Assembly: GCA_023423975.1 (NCBI GenBank)
Contig: JAFAEO010000026.1
Location: 62,001-126,000 of the forward strand
Source: Pseudomonadota bacterium
GTDB lineage: Bacteria > Pseudomonadota > Gammaproteobacteria > Burkholderiales > Burkholderiaceae_B
DNA length: 64,000 nucleotides
Reading direction: 5' to 3'
In this document: positions 34,881 to 43,597 of the stretch, piece by piece
Layout of the letters: each line of letters begins with the position of its first letter
Numbering within the stretch: position 1 is the stretch's first letter
Program-made: the position numbers and the translations under genes
Notes under the pieces: generated by a model
The model's database searches: none
What the model saw: only the letters and a program-made list of their open reading frames with translations
Told to the model about the DNA's origin: nothing

Positions 34881-35768
34881 ATGATTAAACTATCAATCAG
34901 ACAGTTGTCGGCCATTCGCGAATTAGCTTCTGCACGTAGTTTTACAGTAGCGGCCTCAAATCTTCACACTACACAGTCCAATTTGAGCATGACGATCCGA
35001 GAGGCCGAAGAAATCGTAGGATTAAGATTATTCGACCGAACAACTAAGTTTGTTACTCCAACAGCAGCCGGCGAGTCTTTCGCAGTCTCAATCGGAAGGT
35101 TGCTTGATGATCTGGATTTGCACATTACTAATCTGCAGTCACTAGGCGAGCTGTCTAATGGCACTCTGTCGATAGGGGTTACCCCTTTGTTGGGAAGTAC
35201 GCTGGTTGCCGAAGCTATTGCCAAATATAGTGAACTTTATCCGGGCATTGTTATCCGTATGGAGGATGCTCCCACACAAACCCTAGTGGCATTGCTGATG
35301 CGACGTGAGATTGATCTGGCTATTGGAACATTTGACGGCAGGGCTGCTGAAATTCAAATGCAGCCGCTATTTGATGATCGTCTGGTCGCACTTTCTCATC
35401 CATCCGTTGGGTTAGCCGAGACAGTGAAATGGGCTGAATTATCAGATAAAAAAATAATAGGAATTGAGCAAAGCAGCAGTGTTGGCAAGATGATAGAACA
35501 TGCTTTTTTGAGTTCGACAAAGCGTGTCGTTCGGCCCGCTATTGCTTCACATCATTGGCAAACCGTTATGGCACTTACCTCTTATGCAAAGGGTGTTTGT
35601 ATTGTGCCTAGTTATGCTTGTATATCCGAGTTCTCTAAAAGGTTGGTACGTTCGCAGCTTGTTGATCCGAAGATGTCTCGCACCATCAGTTTCGCTTCAA
35701 TCAAAGGCAGAAGCCTGTCCCCGGCGGCAGAAGCGTTCATGAAAACATTGATTTGTCTGCAAAAATAA
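34881..35768 (+). CDS. LysR-family regulator of the CoA-transferase operon
   Basis: 295 residues with HTH 'FTVAASNLHTTQSNLSMTI' and LysR effector domain. It lies 163 bases ahead of the CoA-transferase gene on the same strand, a less usual layout for LysR than divergence. Base composition from here to about 38900 looks lower in GC than flanking regions, a possible sign of transfer. Target inferred from proximity. Confidence 0.85.
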   Translation: MIKLSIRQLSAIRELASARSFTVAASNLHTTQSNLSMTIREAEEIVGLRLFDRTTKFVTPTAAGESFAVSIGRLLDDLDLHITNLQSLGELSNGTLSIGVTPLLGSTLVAEAIAKYSELYPGIVIRMEDAPTQTLVALLMRREIDLAIGTFDGRAAEIQMQPLFDDRLVALSHPSVGLAETVKWAELSDKKIIGIEQSSSVGKMIEHAFLSSTKRVVRPAIASHHWQTVMALTSYAKGVCIVPSYACISEFSKRLVRSQLVDPKMSRTISFASIKGRSLSPAAEAFMKTLICLQK

Positions 35769-35881
35769 TAAAAATTAATTTATCAAAAAAATTGATATAA
35801 AAATAAGACAATTCAATTTTACTCATGAGAAAGAGTTTCGTAGACTGTCCCTACCGTGTGGCTACTGTTTGGTAGACATCG

Positions 35882-35900
35882 ATACGCATAAGCGTATTTT
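35882..35900 (+). repeat. Inverted repeat ahead of the CoA-transferase gene
   Basis: ATACGC (35882-35887), ATAA, GCGTAT (35892-35897), then TTT. It could be a LysR or other operator, or a weak terminator for the LysR gene. It lies 35 bases before the chosen start of the next gene. Confidence 0.45.
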
Positions 35901-35931
35901 CAATATTCTTCTAATTTTTGATTGCAAATTT

Positions 35932-37125
35932 ATGGACTCAAAGGATAAACCTTTATCCAAATTCACTGTTTTGGATATTACAGTTGCGAGAGCCGGCCCC
36001 GTGGCCGTTCGGCTATTGGCAGATTGGGGAGCAAACGTTATCAGAATTGAGCCACCAGTCCGCAGAGACAGAGGTTCCATCATCGGTAAAAATCGTGGCT
36101 CTGATAGTCAGAACCTGCACAGAAATAAAAGAAGCATCTGTCTTGATCTCAAAAGCCGCGAGGGACGGGAGATTCTGTACTCCTTTGCCAAACAGGCCGA
36201 TGTCGTCATTGAAAACTTTCGAGCCGAGGTCAAGGAACGGTTAGGCATAAGTTATGACCAACTTAAACAGATCAATGACAGGATCATTCTGGCAAGCATT
36301 TCCGGATTTGGCCAGGATGGCCCTTATAAAAACAGACCCGGCCTGGATCAGATATTGCAGGGCATGAGCGGGTTGATGTCGGTCACGGGAGATCACGAAT
36401 CAGGCCCAACCAGAACAGGAATCGCCATTTCCGATACAACTTCAGGCATGTTCCTGGGACAAGGCATTCTATTGGCTTTATTACATAGAGAAATAACAGG
36501 TCAAGGGCAGTGGGTGCATACCTCATTATTGGAAAGCATGTTAAGTAAGCTTGATTTTCAGGGATCCAGGTATACCGTCAACAAGGAAATACCAGTCCCG
36601 ACAGGAAACTTCCATCCAACGCTGTCTCCGATGGGAACCTTCCATACCAGGGATGGACTGGTGAACATTGCTGCAAGTACTGACAGAATGTTTGTCACGC
36701 TCTGTGAAAAGCTTGGTTGTCCTGAAAATGCAAAGGATGTCAGGTTCAATAGTCCTGAAAAACGGCGAATGAACAGACAAGCGCTGGATGCACTCATCGA
36801 AGAACAGACTAAAAATTTTTCCAGCACGGAATTGATTGAATCATTGAATCCGGCAGGTATCCCTTGCGGCCCCATCTATAACATCGGGGAAGCATTTGAA
36901 GATCCACAAGCCAAATATTTGAAAATGGTCATTCCTGCTGCACACCCAGTGTTAGGAAATATAGACCTGGTTCGTTCCCCTATCAATTTATCTGCCTTTC
37001 CGCACGACGATCACTTTCATCATGCAGGGCCGGATAACGGCGAGCATACAACAGAAATCATGAGTGAGATGGGCTATGGCGCCAAGGAAATTTCAGATTT
37101 AAAAAACAAAGGAGTTATCCAATGA
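35932..37125 (+). CDS. CaiB/BaiF family III CoA-transferase
   Basis: 397 residues. Opens 'FTVLDITVARAGPVAVRLLA', then 'ADVVIENFRAEVKERLGISY', 'SISGFGQDGPYKNRPGLDQI', and the catalytic Asp in 'RTGIAISDTTSGMF'. It moves CoA between carboxylic acids, activating the substrate for the next enzyme. ATG 35932 has no clear ribosome site; an in-frame TTG at 35869 is possible. The stop overlaps the crotonase start by four bases. Confidence 0.88.
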   Translation: MDSKDKPLSKFTVLDITVARAGPVAVRLLADWGANVIRIEPPVRRDRGSIIGKNRGSDSQNLHRNKRSICLDLKSREGREILYSFAKQADVVIENFRAEVKERLGISYDQLKQINDRIILASISGFGQDGPYKNRPGLDQILQGMSGLMSVTGDHESGPTRTGIAISDTTSGMFLGQGILLALLHREITGQGQWVHTSLLESMLSKLDFQGSRYTVNKEIPVPTGNFHPTLSPMGTFHTRDGLVNIAASTDRMFVTLCEKLGCPENAKDVRFNSPEKRRMNRQALDALIEEQTKNFSSTELIESLNPAGIPCGPIYNIGEAFEDPQAKYLKMVIPAAHPVLGNIDLVRSPINLSAFPHDDHFHHAGPDNGEHTTEIMSEMGYGAKEISDLKNKGVIQ

Positions 37126-37880
37126 CAAGCACGGAAATCACCTTGCCGAAATTAGAAATAGACGGCCATCTTGCCATCATCACACTCAACAAGGCGCATA
37201 AGGCCAATAGCCTGGATTCCAATGATTTATTGGAACTATCCAGACATATAGAGGCCATTAACCAACAAGATGACGTATTGGTTTTGCAGATTAGAAGTAC
37301 CGGTAAATACTTTTGCAGCGGCTATGATTTGCGTGGATTTGGTCAAAGGAAGCGCTCTTTTGAAGATATTACGAACATGCTGGAAGACGCAAGGCCCGTA
37401 ACTATCGCCGTCCTTAATGGCGGTGTATATGGTGGAGGAACCGACCTTGCATTGTCTTGTGATTTCCGGATTGGTAATCCATCCGTAAATATGTTCATGC
37501 CTGCAGCAAGACTCGGCCTGCATTTTTATGAACGTGGTCTTAAGCGTTATGTGACGCGATTAGGACTAAATGCTGCAAAAAGACTGTTTCTTACTGCAGA
37601 GAAAATAGACGCAGACCAAATGTTGAATATTGGGTATCTGACACATTTGGTCAACATAGAAGAACAGGAAAAAGTGGTACACGAACTCAGTCATCAGCTA
37701 AATCAAATGGCTCCATTGGCTTTGCTTGGAATGAAAAAACACCTCAATACCATTGCCCGTGGCTGCCTTGATTTGGATGAGCTAAAGAGTGATATTTCTA
37801 TCGCTGCTCAATCAGAAGATATCAAAGAGGGCGCGTTGGCATGGGCCGAAAAAAGACAGCCCGTATTTAAAGGCAAATAA
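37122..37880 (+). CDS. Crotonase-fold enzyme with altered active site
   Basis: 252 residues of the enoyl-CoA hydratase/isomerase superfamily: oxyanion-hole parts 'KYFCSGYDLRGF' and 'NGGVYGGGTDLALSCDFRIG'. The first hydratase Glu is replaced by Asp ('GGGTDLA' for the usual GGGxELA) and the second Glu position is Ala ('MPAARLG' for xPExxLG). This argues against simple hydratase chemistry and for an isomerase, hydrolase, decarboxylase or C-C-cleaving member. Translationally coupled (ATGA) to the CoA-transferase. Confidence 0.87.
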   Translation: MTSTEITLPKLEIDGHLAIITLNKAHKANSLDSNDLLELSRHIEAINQQDDVLVLQIRSTGKYFCSGYDLRGFGQRKRSFEDITNMLEDARPVTIAVLNGGVYGGGTDLALSCDFRIGNPSVNMFMPAARLGLHFYERGLKRYVTRLGLNAAKRLFLTAEKIDADQMLNIGYLTHLVNIEEQEKVVHELSHQLNQMAPLALLGMKKHLNTIARGCLDLDELKSDISIAAQSEDIKEGALAWAEKRQPVFKGK

Positions 37881-37900
37881 ATTTCATACGTGGAGGAACA

Positions 37901-38869
37901 ATGAAGACACAATCAATACTTAAACTAGTTTTAGCCTCATTACCCATGCTGGCCTTTTCAACTGCATTTGCAGACTATCCCGACAAACCCATTACATTGC
38001 TTGTCGGTTATCCACCCGGCGGAGCTGCAGATCTGACAGCCCGATTATTTGCCGAAGAGTTAGGCAAGCAGCTCAAACAAACTGTTGTTGTAGAAAATAA
38101 GCCTGGTGCAGGTGGGACAATTTCCACTTCGAACCTGGCGCGTGCCAAATCGGACGGCTATACCCTTGGCATTGGCACTGCAAATTCTTTTGGGGTCGAC
38201 CAGTTTTTATATCGGGTTAAATATACGCCAGAGGATTTCACCCCGATCAGTCAACTTGTTTCCTCTCCGCTGATACTTGCTGTTAATAAGGATATCCCGG
38301 CCAATACTGTGGGTGAACTCAAAGATCTGATCAAAAAAAATCCGAATGATTTTAATTATTCATCTTCTGGTATTGGCGGATCGCCCCATATCGCAGGCCT
38401 CATGTTTGAAAAAGCGGTGGGGGAAGATATTCTTCATGTCCCGTTTAAAGGCGGTTCCGATTCGATGACGGCCATTGTCTCGGGCCAAGTCAAGTATTCC
38501 TTTGGCACCGCTGCATCTGTGCTGCCATTAGGCAAGGCCGGCAGATATAAGATGATGGGGGTGACTTCACCTGAAAAATCATCGATTGCCCCGGATTTGC
38601 CTTCATTAAATGAATCAGGCCTGCCAGGATTTACCTATCAAATCTGGTTTGGACTTCTGGCGCCCAAAGGACTGCCTGAAGATATTGCAGACAAGCTATT
38701 TGATGCGACCCAAAAGGCCTTAAGCAATAAGCAAATGCAGAGCAAACTTTTAATTGAAGGCAATATTGTGAAAGCTTCAGCTTCCCGGCAGCAGTTTAAG
38801 GATTTTGCGATGGAAAAGGGCAATGAATCACTTGACCGGCTTAAAGCTTCCGGGATTCAGATTAAATAA
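37901..38869 (+). CDS. Bug/TctC-family periplasmic receptor (CoA-transferase operon)
   Basis: 322 residues, signal peptide to about 'TAFA' (residue 24), then 'YPDKPITLLVGYPPGGAADL', 'NKPGAGGTISTSNLARAKSD' and 'HVPFKGGSDSMTAIVSGQV'. TGGAGGA precedes the ATG. No tctAB nearby. Its ligand is probably the carboxylate activated by the CoA-transferase. Confidence 0.9.
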   Translation: MKTQSILKLVLASLPMLAFSTAFADYPDKPITLLVGYPPGGAADLTARLFAEELGKQLKQTVVVENKPGAGGTISTSNLARAKSDGYTLGIGTANSFGVDQFLYRVKYTPEDFTPISQLVSSPLILAVNKDIPANTVGELKDLIKKNPNDFNYSSSGIGGSPHIAGLMFEKAVGEDILHVPFKGGSDSMTAIVSGQVKYSFGTAASVLPLGKAGRYKMMGVTSPEKSSIAPDLPSLNESGLPGFTYQIWFGLLAPKGLPEDIADKLFDATQKALSNKQMQSKLLIEGNIVKASASRQQFKDFAMEKGNESLDRLKASGIQIK

Positions 38870-38907
38870 CCGTCTTCAGTTTTGCTATTGCTCGATTGAT
38901 GCAGTAG

Positions 38908-38953
38908 AAAAGCGCCGTTGGCCGCAGCAAGTGTCGTCGCGGTTGGCGCTTTT
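38908..38953 (+). terminator. Intrinsic terminator of the CoA-transferase operon
   Basis: AAAAGCGCC (38908-38916) pairs with GGCGCTTTT (38945-38953); an inner CCGC/GCGG pair extends the stem. It ends in a T-run and lies 39 bases past the Bug stop. Confidence 0.75.
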
Positions 38954-39027
38954 GTCTGGCGTTCCTGCGTTTCCCGGGCGTTAGATCAACGTATTTGCCT
39001 GCAATCAACCCTTGAGAAAAAACGATT

Positions 39028-39047
39028 AAATAAGAATCATTCTCAAT
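39028..39047 (+). promoter_or_regulatory. Fur-box-like site ahead of the AraC regulator
   Basis: AAATAAGAATCATTCTCAAT is an imperfect palindrome built around GAATCATTCTC, close to the GATAATNATTATC-type Fur consensus. It lies 57 bases before the regulator ATG. Confidence 0.7.
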
Positions 39048-39103
39048 TTTATGTCATAATGGTGCTCTGTTACTATCCTTCGGGTACTACGCCCATTGCA
39101 CCT

Positions 39104-40204
39104 ATGAAACCAGGCTTTGAAAGCGCTGTCGACATCGCCAACCCGCATGCGCGACGTCCGACTGCGGGCAGGCGTCCCTGGCGGGCGCTTGGCATGGTAC
39201 GACGGCTCGACTTCAACACGCCGGGTTACCGATTTGAGTCTGATCCGGTGGCTGCCAATGAGCCGGTATTGGAGGGGCGGCTGCGAACAGTGCAATTGCA
39301 ACCGGGCTTGTCCATGCACGGCACCGAAGTGATCGATCTGCATAATATGGTTTCACGGGTGAATATCAAGTCCGGCTTGCGGGTAGTGCTCGCGCTGGCT
39401 GGTGTTGTAGACGTGCGCATCGGAGGACAGCGGGTGCATTTGCGCGCAGATGATCCCTCCCACGCCGCTACTGCCGCCATTATCAGCATGCCTGACGACG
39501 CCCTGTTTGAGCGGCAGTGGCAGCGGGGCAAATGGGAACGCAAACTTGCTTTGCACGTCACTCCCGAATGGCTGCAAAGTCACGGCTGGCTGCGCACAAA
39601 AGAGCAGCTACCTGATATTGCCGGGCGAGCGCCAACTGCCAGGCAGCACGCCACATGCCTGAATTTTCCCGATTCGCTGTGCATCAAAATCTGGCAGCCT
39701 TCGGCGCATGCGCTGGCGCTGGCCGAGCAAATGCTGTGTCATTCGGAAGATCCGACAGATGAGCTCAGCCGCCTGCGGCTTGCCAGCCGCGCGCTGGAAT
39801 TGCTCTATGAAGCCCTGGCGAGCCAGCGTGATGATATTGGCGCATCAGGTGCGTTAAAAGGCAATTTGCGACAGCGAGACCAGGACCGTATGTTGCGCTT
39901 GCGCAGTTTTATTGACAGCGAATTGCAGACGCCTTTTGCCCAACCGACTCAGATTGCCGAGCTTGGACGACGCTTCGGCCTGAGCGCCAGCGCCCTGCAG
40001 CGGCAATTTCGCAGTGCCTTCGGGACCTCGGTTAACGACTACCGGCGGGTTATGCGGCTGCATCAGGCGCGCACAAGTCTGGAGCAGGGCATCAGTATTA
40101 CCGAAGCCGCCTATCAGGCCGGCTATTCCAGTGCCGCCAACTTTGCGACGGCCTTTCGGCGCCAGTTTGGCTTAAGTCCCAAAAGCCTGTGTTCAAGGCT
40201 TTGA
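39104..40204 (+). CDS. AraC-family regulator of siderophore uptake (PchR/AlcR-like)
   Basis: 366 residues. The C-terminal 100 residues hold the AraC double HTH: 'QIAELGRRFGLSASALQRQF' and 'ITEAAYQAGYSSAANFATAF' followed by 'RRQFGLSPKSL'. The N-terminal domain is presumed to bind the ferric siderophore, as in PchR and Bordetella AlcR. ATG 39104 fits the end of a Fur-controlled leader; an in-frame ATG at 39059 is possible. It is oriented with the TonB receptor, separated by 172 bases that contain a second Fur-like box. Confidence 0.88.
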   Translation: MKPGFESAVDIANPHARRPTAGRRPWRALGMVRRLDFNTPGYRFESDPVAANEPVLEGRLRTVQLQPGLSMHGTEVIDLHNMVSRVNIKSGLRVVLALAGVVDVRIGGQRVHLRADDPSHAATAAIISMPDDALFERQWQRGKWERKLALHVTPEWLQSHGWLRTKEQLPDIAGRAPTARQHATCLNFPDSLCIKIWQPSAHALALAEQMLCHSEDPTDELSRLRLASRALELLYEALASQRDDIGASGALKGNLRQRDQDRMLRLRSFIDSELQTPFAQPTQIAELGRRFGLSASALQRQFRSAFGTSVNDYRRVMRLHQARTSLEQGISITEAAYQAGYSSAANFATAFRRQFGLSPKSLCSRL

Positions 40205-40269
40205 TCTGCGGCGAACCGAAAACTGACCAGAACGCAAAGAACTTTGCGTGTTCATCAAACTTATTTTGT

Positions 40270-40288
40270 AAATGAGAATGATTCAATG
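40270..40288 (+). promoter_or_regulatory. Fur-box-like site ahead of the TonB receptor
   Basis: TAAATGAGAATGATTCAAT matches the Bordetella-type Fur box (TGAGAATGATT core). It lies 88 bases before the receptor ATG and should give iron repression of the transport operon. Confidence 0.72.
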
Positions 40289-40376
40289 TGACCTTGCTGT
40301 CTCCAAATGGGGTGGTGGCAGGACGCCTGTGTCTTCAAGGGCGTCATCGATCAGTTAGGAATACAAGGAATCAGTA

Positions 40377-42467
40377 ATGAAAATGTCCGGCAAGCACGAG
40401 AGCGGCAGACGGTTTGGGATTGACATGACACTTGCGCCAATGGTGCTGGCGCTGTTTTTTTCCGGCGCCGTGCATGCGCAGGAAAAAGCGCCGGTCGCCA
40501 CACTGGATGCGGTGGTCGTGACCGCCAGCGGTATGGAACAAAGTGCCAAGGATGCACCGGCATCCCTGACCGTCATCACTCAGGACGACATCAAAAAAGG
40601 CGGCTATACCTCTGTGGCGCAAGCGGTCAGTAAAGTGGAAGGCGTGTATATGGTTGGGGGCGATCCCAATAGCCGCGATATTGCCATTCGTGGCCTGCCT
40701 GGCGAATACACGCTGATCATGGTGGACGGCAAGCGTCAGAACACCCGGGAAACCATGAATCGCGGTACCGGCGGCGTCCAGTATGAATTCATGCCGCCGC
40801 TGGCCGCCATTGAACGCATCGAAGTGGTGCGGGGACCCATGTCTTCCCTTTACGGTTCCGATGCAATGGGGGGCGTGGTCAATATCATCACCAAGAATGT
40901 GCCCAAAGAATGGTCGGTTGCCCTGGACAGTTCCGTCACCCTGCAGACCGATAACGACTACGGCAATGGGCGCGAGGCCCAGTTCTGGCTTGGCGGGCCG
41001 ATCAAGGATGAGGTTCTGGGTCTGCAGATTTATGGCTCATATGACGATCAGACCGAAGGCAGCAATCACTTTTCCAATGTGTCCGGCCCCTATGGCAGGA
41101 ATAATAAGAGCATAGGGCTGAAACTGGCGGCTAAACTGGCCGAAAATCAGGACCTGGTGTTTGATGTGGCTTCGCAGCGCCTGACGACCGAAGCAACCCC
41201 GGGCAAATCAATCCAGCCTTCGCTGCCGTGGAACAAGGTGCAATATCGTCGCACGTCATTCGGGCTGACACATACCGGACACTGGCGTCTGGGCGAATCA
41301 AAAATCTCCCTGTATCGTGAGACCAACGACCAGGAAAACTGGCCCAAAACCGGCGAATACACCGAGAATCGCCGTATCGTCAATACGACCCTGGATGCCA
41401 CGTTCAGCATGCCGTTCACTTCCCACACGTTGCGCTTCGGTGGCCAGTATCTGCACAGCCGTCTGGATGGTATCCAGAAAGAGGCTGCTTTTGCCAACTA
41501 TCCGACTAATACCAATGAGGTATCGCTGAGCAATTATGCGCTGTTCATTGAGGACGACTACTATGTAACCGACCGGTTCACCGTGACCGCCGGGGTTCGC
41601 ATGGACCACGATGAGCGCTTCGGGATCCACTGGTCCCCACGGCTTTATGGCGTCTATCATCTGACCGATGAGCTCACGATCAAGGGCGGGATTGCCAGCG
41701 GCTTCAAGGCGCCGACCATTCGCCAGAGCACGCCAGGTTATTGCATGTCTACCGGGGGTAACTCCGGTTTTCGTGGCCCGCTTTGCGGCAATCCCGATCT
41801 TGAGCCGGAAACCAGCGTGACTCAGGAGCTTGGACTGGTATATGACTGGGCAGAAGGCAGTAATTTTTCCGCAACGCTGTTCAATACCAATTTCAAGAAC
41901 AAGGTCGCCAGCTACGATACCGGCAGGCAGGATCCACTGAACCCGGGCACTAAAAACCACCTGTATGTATACGATAATATTGACAAGGTACAGATCTACG
42001 GCGTGGAACTCGGCCTGAATCTGCCGCTGACCGATACGTTGCGTCTGTCTTCGAACTACACCTACACCAAATCCAAACGCAAAGGCGGTGGTGAGGTCGC
42101 ATTTAACGGCCGCTCGCTGGATGGAGAGCCGCTGGACACAACACCGGAGCATGTACTGAACACGCGCCTGGACTGGCAGCCCAGTGACCGGTTGTCTGCC
42201 TATCTGCGCTGGAATCTGACCGGCAAGTCCTATTACGCAGCCTATCGCAATGGCGCCATGGATGTGCGCACCCGTCCGGGTGGCGCGACGTTTGATGTCG
42301 GCGGCAGCTATCAGGTCAACAAGAATCTGGCACTGCGACTTGCCGTATTGAATCTGACCGATCACAAAACGCCACTGGATCTTCGCACCCGCTACGAAGG
42401 ACTGGATGGCAACTGGATGGTTGACCAGGGTCGCCGTGTATGGCTTGGCGCCAGCATTAATTTCTAG
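40377..42467 (+). CDS. TonB-dependent ferric-siderophore receptor
   Basis: 696 residues: signal peptide to about 'AVHAQ' (residue 35), TonB box 'LDAVVVTAS', plug domain ('YTSVAQAVSKVEGVYM', 'IAIRGLPGEYTLIMVDGKRQ', 'IERIEVVRGPMSSLYGSDAM'), then a 22-strand barrel ending in terminal Phe ('GASINF'). It resembles the FepA/CirA catecholate branch. It brings a ferric siderophore across the outer membrane using TonB-ExbBD. A Fur-like box and the AraC gene upstream, and ABC genes downstream, define one uptake system. Confidence 0.93.
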   Translation: MKMSGKHESGRRFGIDMTLAPMVLALFFSGAVHAQEKAPVATLDAVVVTASGMEQSAKDAPASLTVITQDDIKKGGYTSVAQAVSKVEGVYMVGGDPNSRDIAIRGLPGEYTLIMVDGKRQNTRETMNRGTGGVQYEFMPPLAAIERIEVVRGPMSSLYGSDAMGGVVNIITKNVPKEWSVALDSSVTLQTDNDYGNGREAQFWLGGPIKDEVLGLQIYGSYDDQTEGSNHFSNVSGPYGRNNKSIGLKLAAKLAENQDLVFDVASQRLTTEATPGKSIQPSLPWNKVQYRRTSFGLTHTGHWRLGESKISLYRETNDQENWPKTGEYTENRRIVNTTLDATFSMPFTSHTLRFGGQYLHSRLDGIQKEAAFANYPTNTNEVSLSNYALFIEDDYYVTDRFTVTAGVRMDHDERFGIHWSPRLYGVYHLTDELTIKGGIASGFKAPTIRQSTPGYCMSTGGNSGFRGPLCGNPDLEPETSVTQELGLVYDWAEGSNFSATLFNTNFKNKVASYDTGRQDPLNPGTKNHLYVYDNIDKVQIYGVELGLNLPLTDTLRLSSNYTYTKSKRKGGGEVAFNGRSLDGEPLDTTPEHVLNTRLDWQPSDRLSAYLRWNLTGKSYYAAYRNGAMDVRTRPGGATFDVGGSYQVNKNLALRLAVLNLTDHKTPLDLRTRYEGLDGNWMVDQGRRVWLGASINF

Positions 42468-42475
42468 GATAGCAA

Positions 42476-43597
42476 GTGTTCGGAACGATAAAGAGGTGGA
42501 TTTTTGCTGCATGGCTGATTGGTATGTTACTGGTCAGCCTGCCGGCAAGCGCGCAGATAGAGATCACCGATCAGGCAGGACGGACGGTGCGCCTGGCACA
42601 GCCGGCGCAGCGTATCTTTTTTTCCGAGCCGGGCGACTTCACGATCATGGCCATGCTCGAAGAAAATCCGGCCAAACGCATTGTGGCGTGGAACCGATGG
42701 CGCCTGGACAAGCATACGCTGGCTCACTGGCGCAGCATAGACCCGGTTGCATTCGACAAGATCAACCAGATGGTGATTGATGGTCCGCAAAACCTGAATG
42801 CCGAAATGCTGATTGCCAATCAGCCGGACCTGGTAGTACTTGATCACTTTTTCGGCAATGCAAGGCAGACGATTGCCCGACTGGAGCAAGCCGGCATACC
42901 GGTGGCTGTGCTTAACCTGGAAGCAGATCTGCGCGACCGTAACGCCACCGAAGGCATAGAGAAGATGGCCATCCTGATCGGACGGGAGCAACGTGGTCGA
43001 GAAGTCGCAGATTTTATTGTTCGCCATGTGCAGCGCATCACGCAACGCGTGGCCAAGCTCAGGGAGCAGCAGGCGGCCTTGCCCACGGTGTTGATGGAGC
43101 CGCATGCCGGCACGGGTCCCTGTTGCATGTCGGTGGGCTCGGGGGTGCTCATGGGCGATCTTGTTCAAATGGCGGGCGGCAAACTGCTGGGAAGCGAGAT
43201 TGTCGAAGGCTTATCCGCTCAACTGAGCGCCGAATATGTCATTGCCAGTGATCCCGAAGTTTATATCGGCACGGGCGGTCGTCATATTGAGGCGCGTGGT
43301 GGTCTGCTGCTGGGGCCGGACGTTGACGCTGCCGCCAGCCGTGCCAGTCTGCAGCGCGTTACCCAGCGGATTGGTATTGCCCAGGCCAGTGCCGTACGCA
43401 ATCAACGTACCTATGGCATCTGGCACAGCGGCTACCCCATTGTCAATCTGGAACTGATCGCCACCTGGCTGCATCCCGAACTGTTCAGCGATGTGGATCC
43501 CATGGCCACGCTTGCCGAGATCAATCAGCGCTTCATGGCCAAGCCACTGACCGGCACATTCTGGATTACGCCGAATCCGACACAAAAAGCCCACTAA
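42476..43597 (+). CDS. Periplasmic siderophore/haem-type binding protein
   Basis: 373 residues with signal peptide to 'PASAQ' (about residue 27), then the FecB/BtuF-like core 'IEITDQAGRTVRLAQPAQRI' and later 'PDLVVLDHFFGN', 'MSVGSGVLMGDLVQMAGG'. It carries the ferric siderophore to the permease. GTG start with AGGA seven bases upstream, nine bases after the receptor stop. The stop overlaps the permease start. Confidence 0.88.
   Translation: MFGTIKRWIFAAWLIGMLLVSLPASAQIEITDQAGRTVRLAQPAQRIFFSEPGDFTIMAMLEENPAKRIVAWNRWRLDKHTLAHWRSIDPVAFDKINQMVIDGPQNLNAEMLIANQPDLVVLDHFFGNARQTIARLEQAGIPVAVLNLEADLRDRNATEGIEKMAILIGREQRGREVADFIVRHVQRITQRVAKLREQQAALPTVLMEPHAGTGPCCMSVGSGVLMGDLVQMAGGKLLGSEIVEGLSAQLSAEYVIASDPEVYIGTGGRHIEARGGLLLGPDVDAAASRASLQRVTQRIGIAQASAVRNQRTYGIWHSGYPIVNLELIATWLHPELFSDVDPMATLAEINQRFMAKPLTGTFWITPNPTQKAH

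Noticed and set aside
41298..42512. Long open frame on the minus strand opposite the TonB receptor
   Set aside because: Mirror frame of a clear gene; no start signal, no family motifs.
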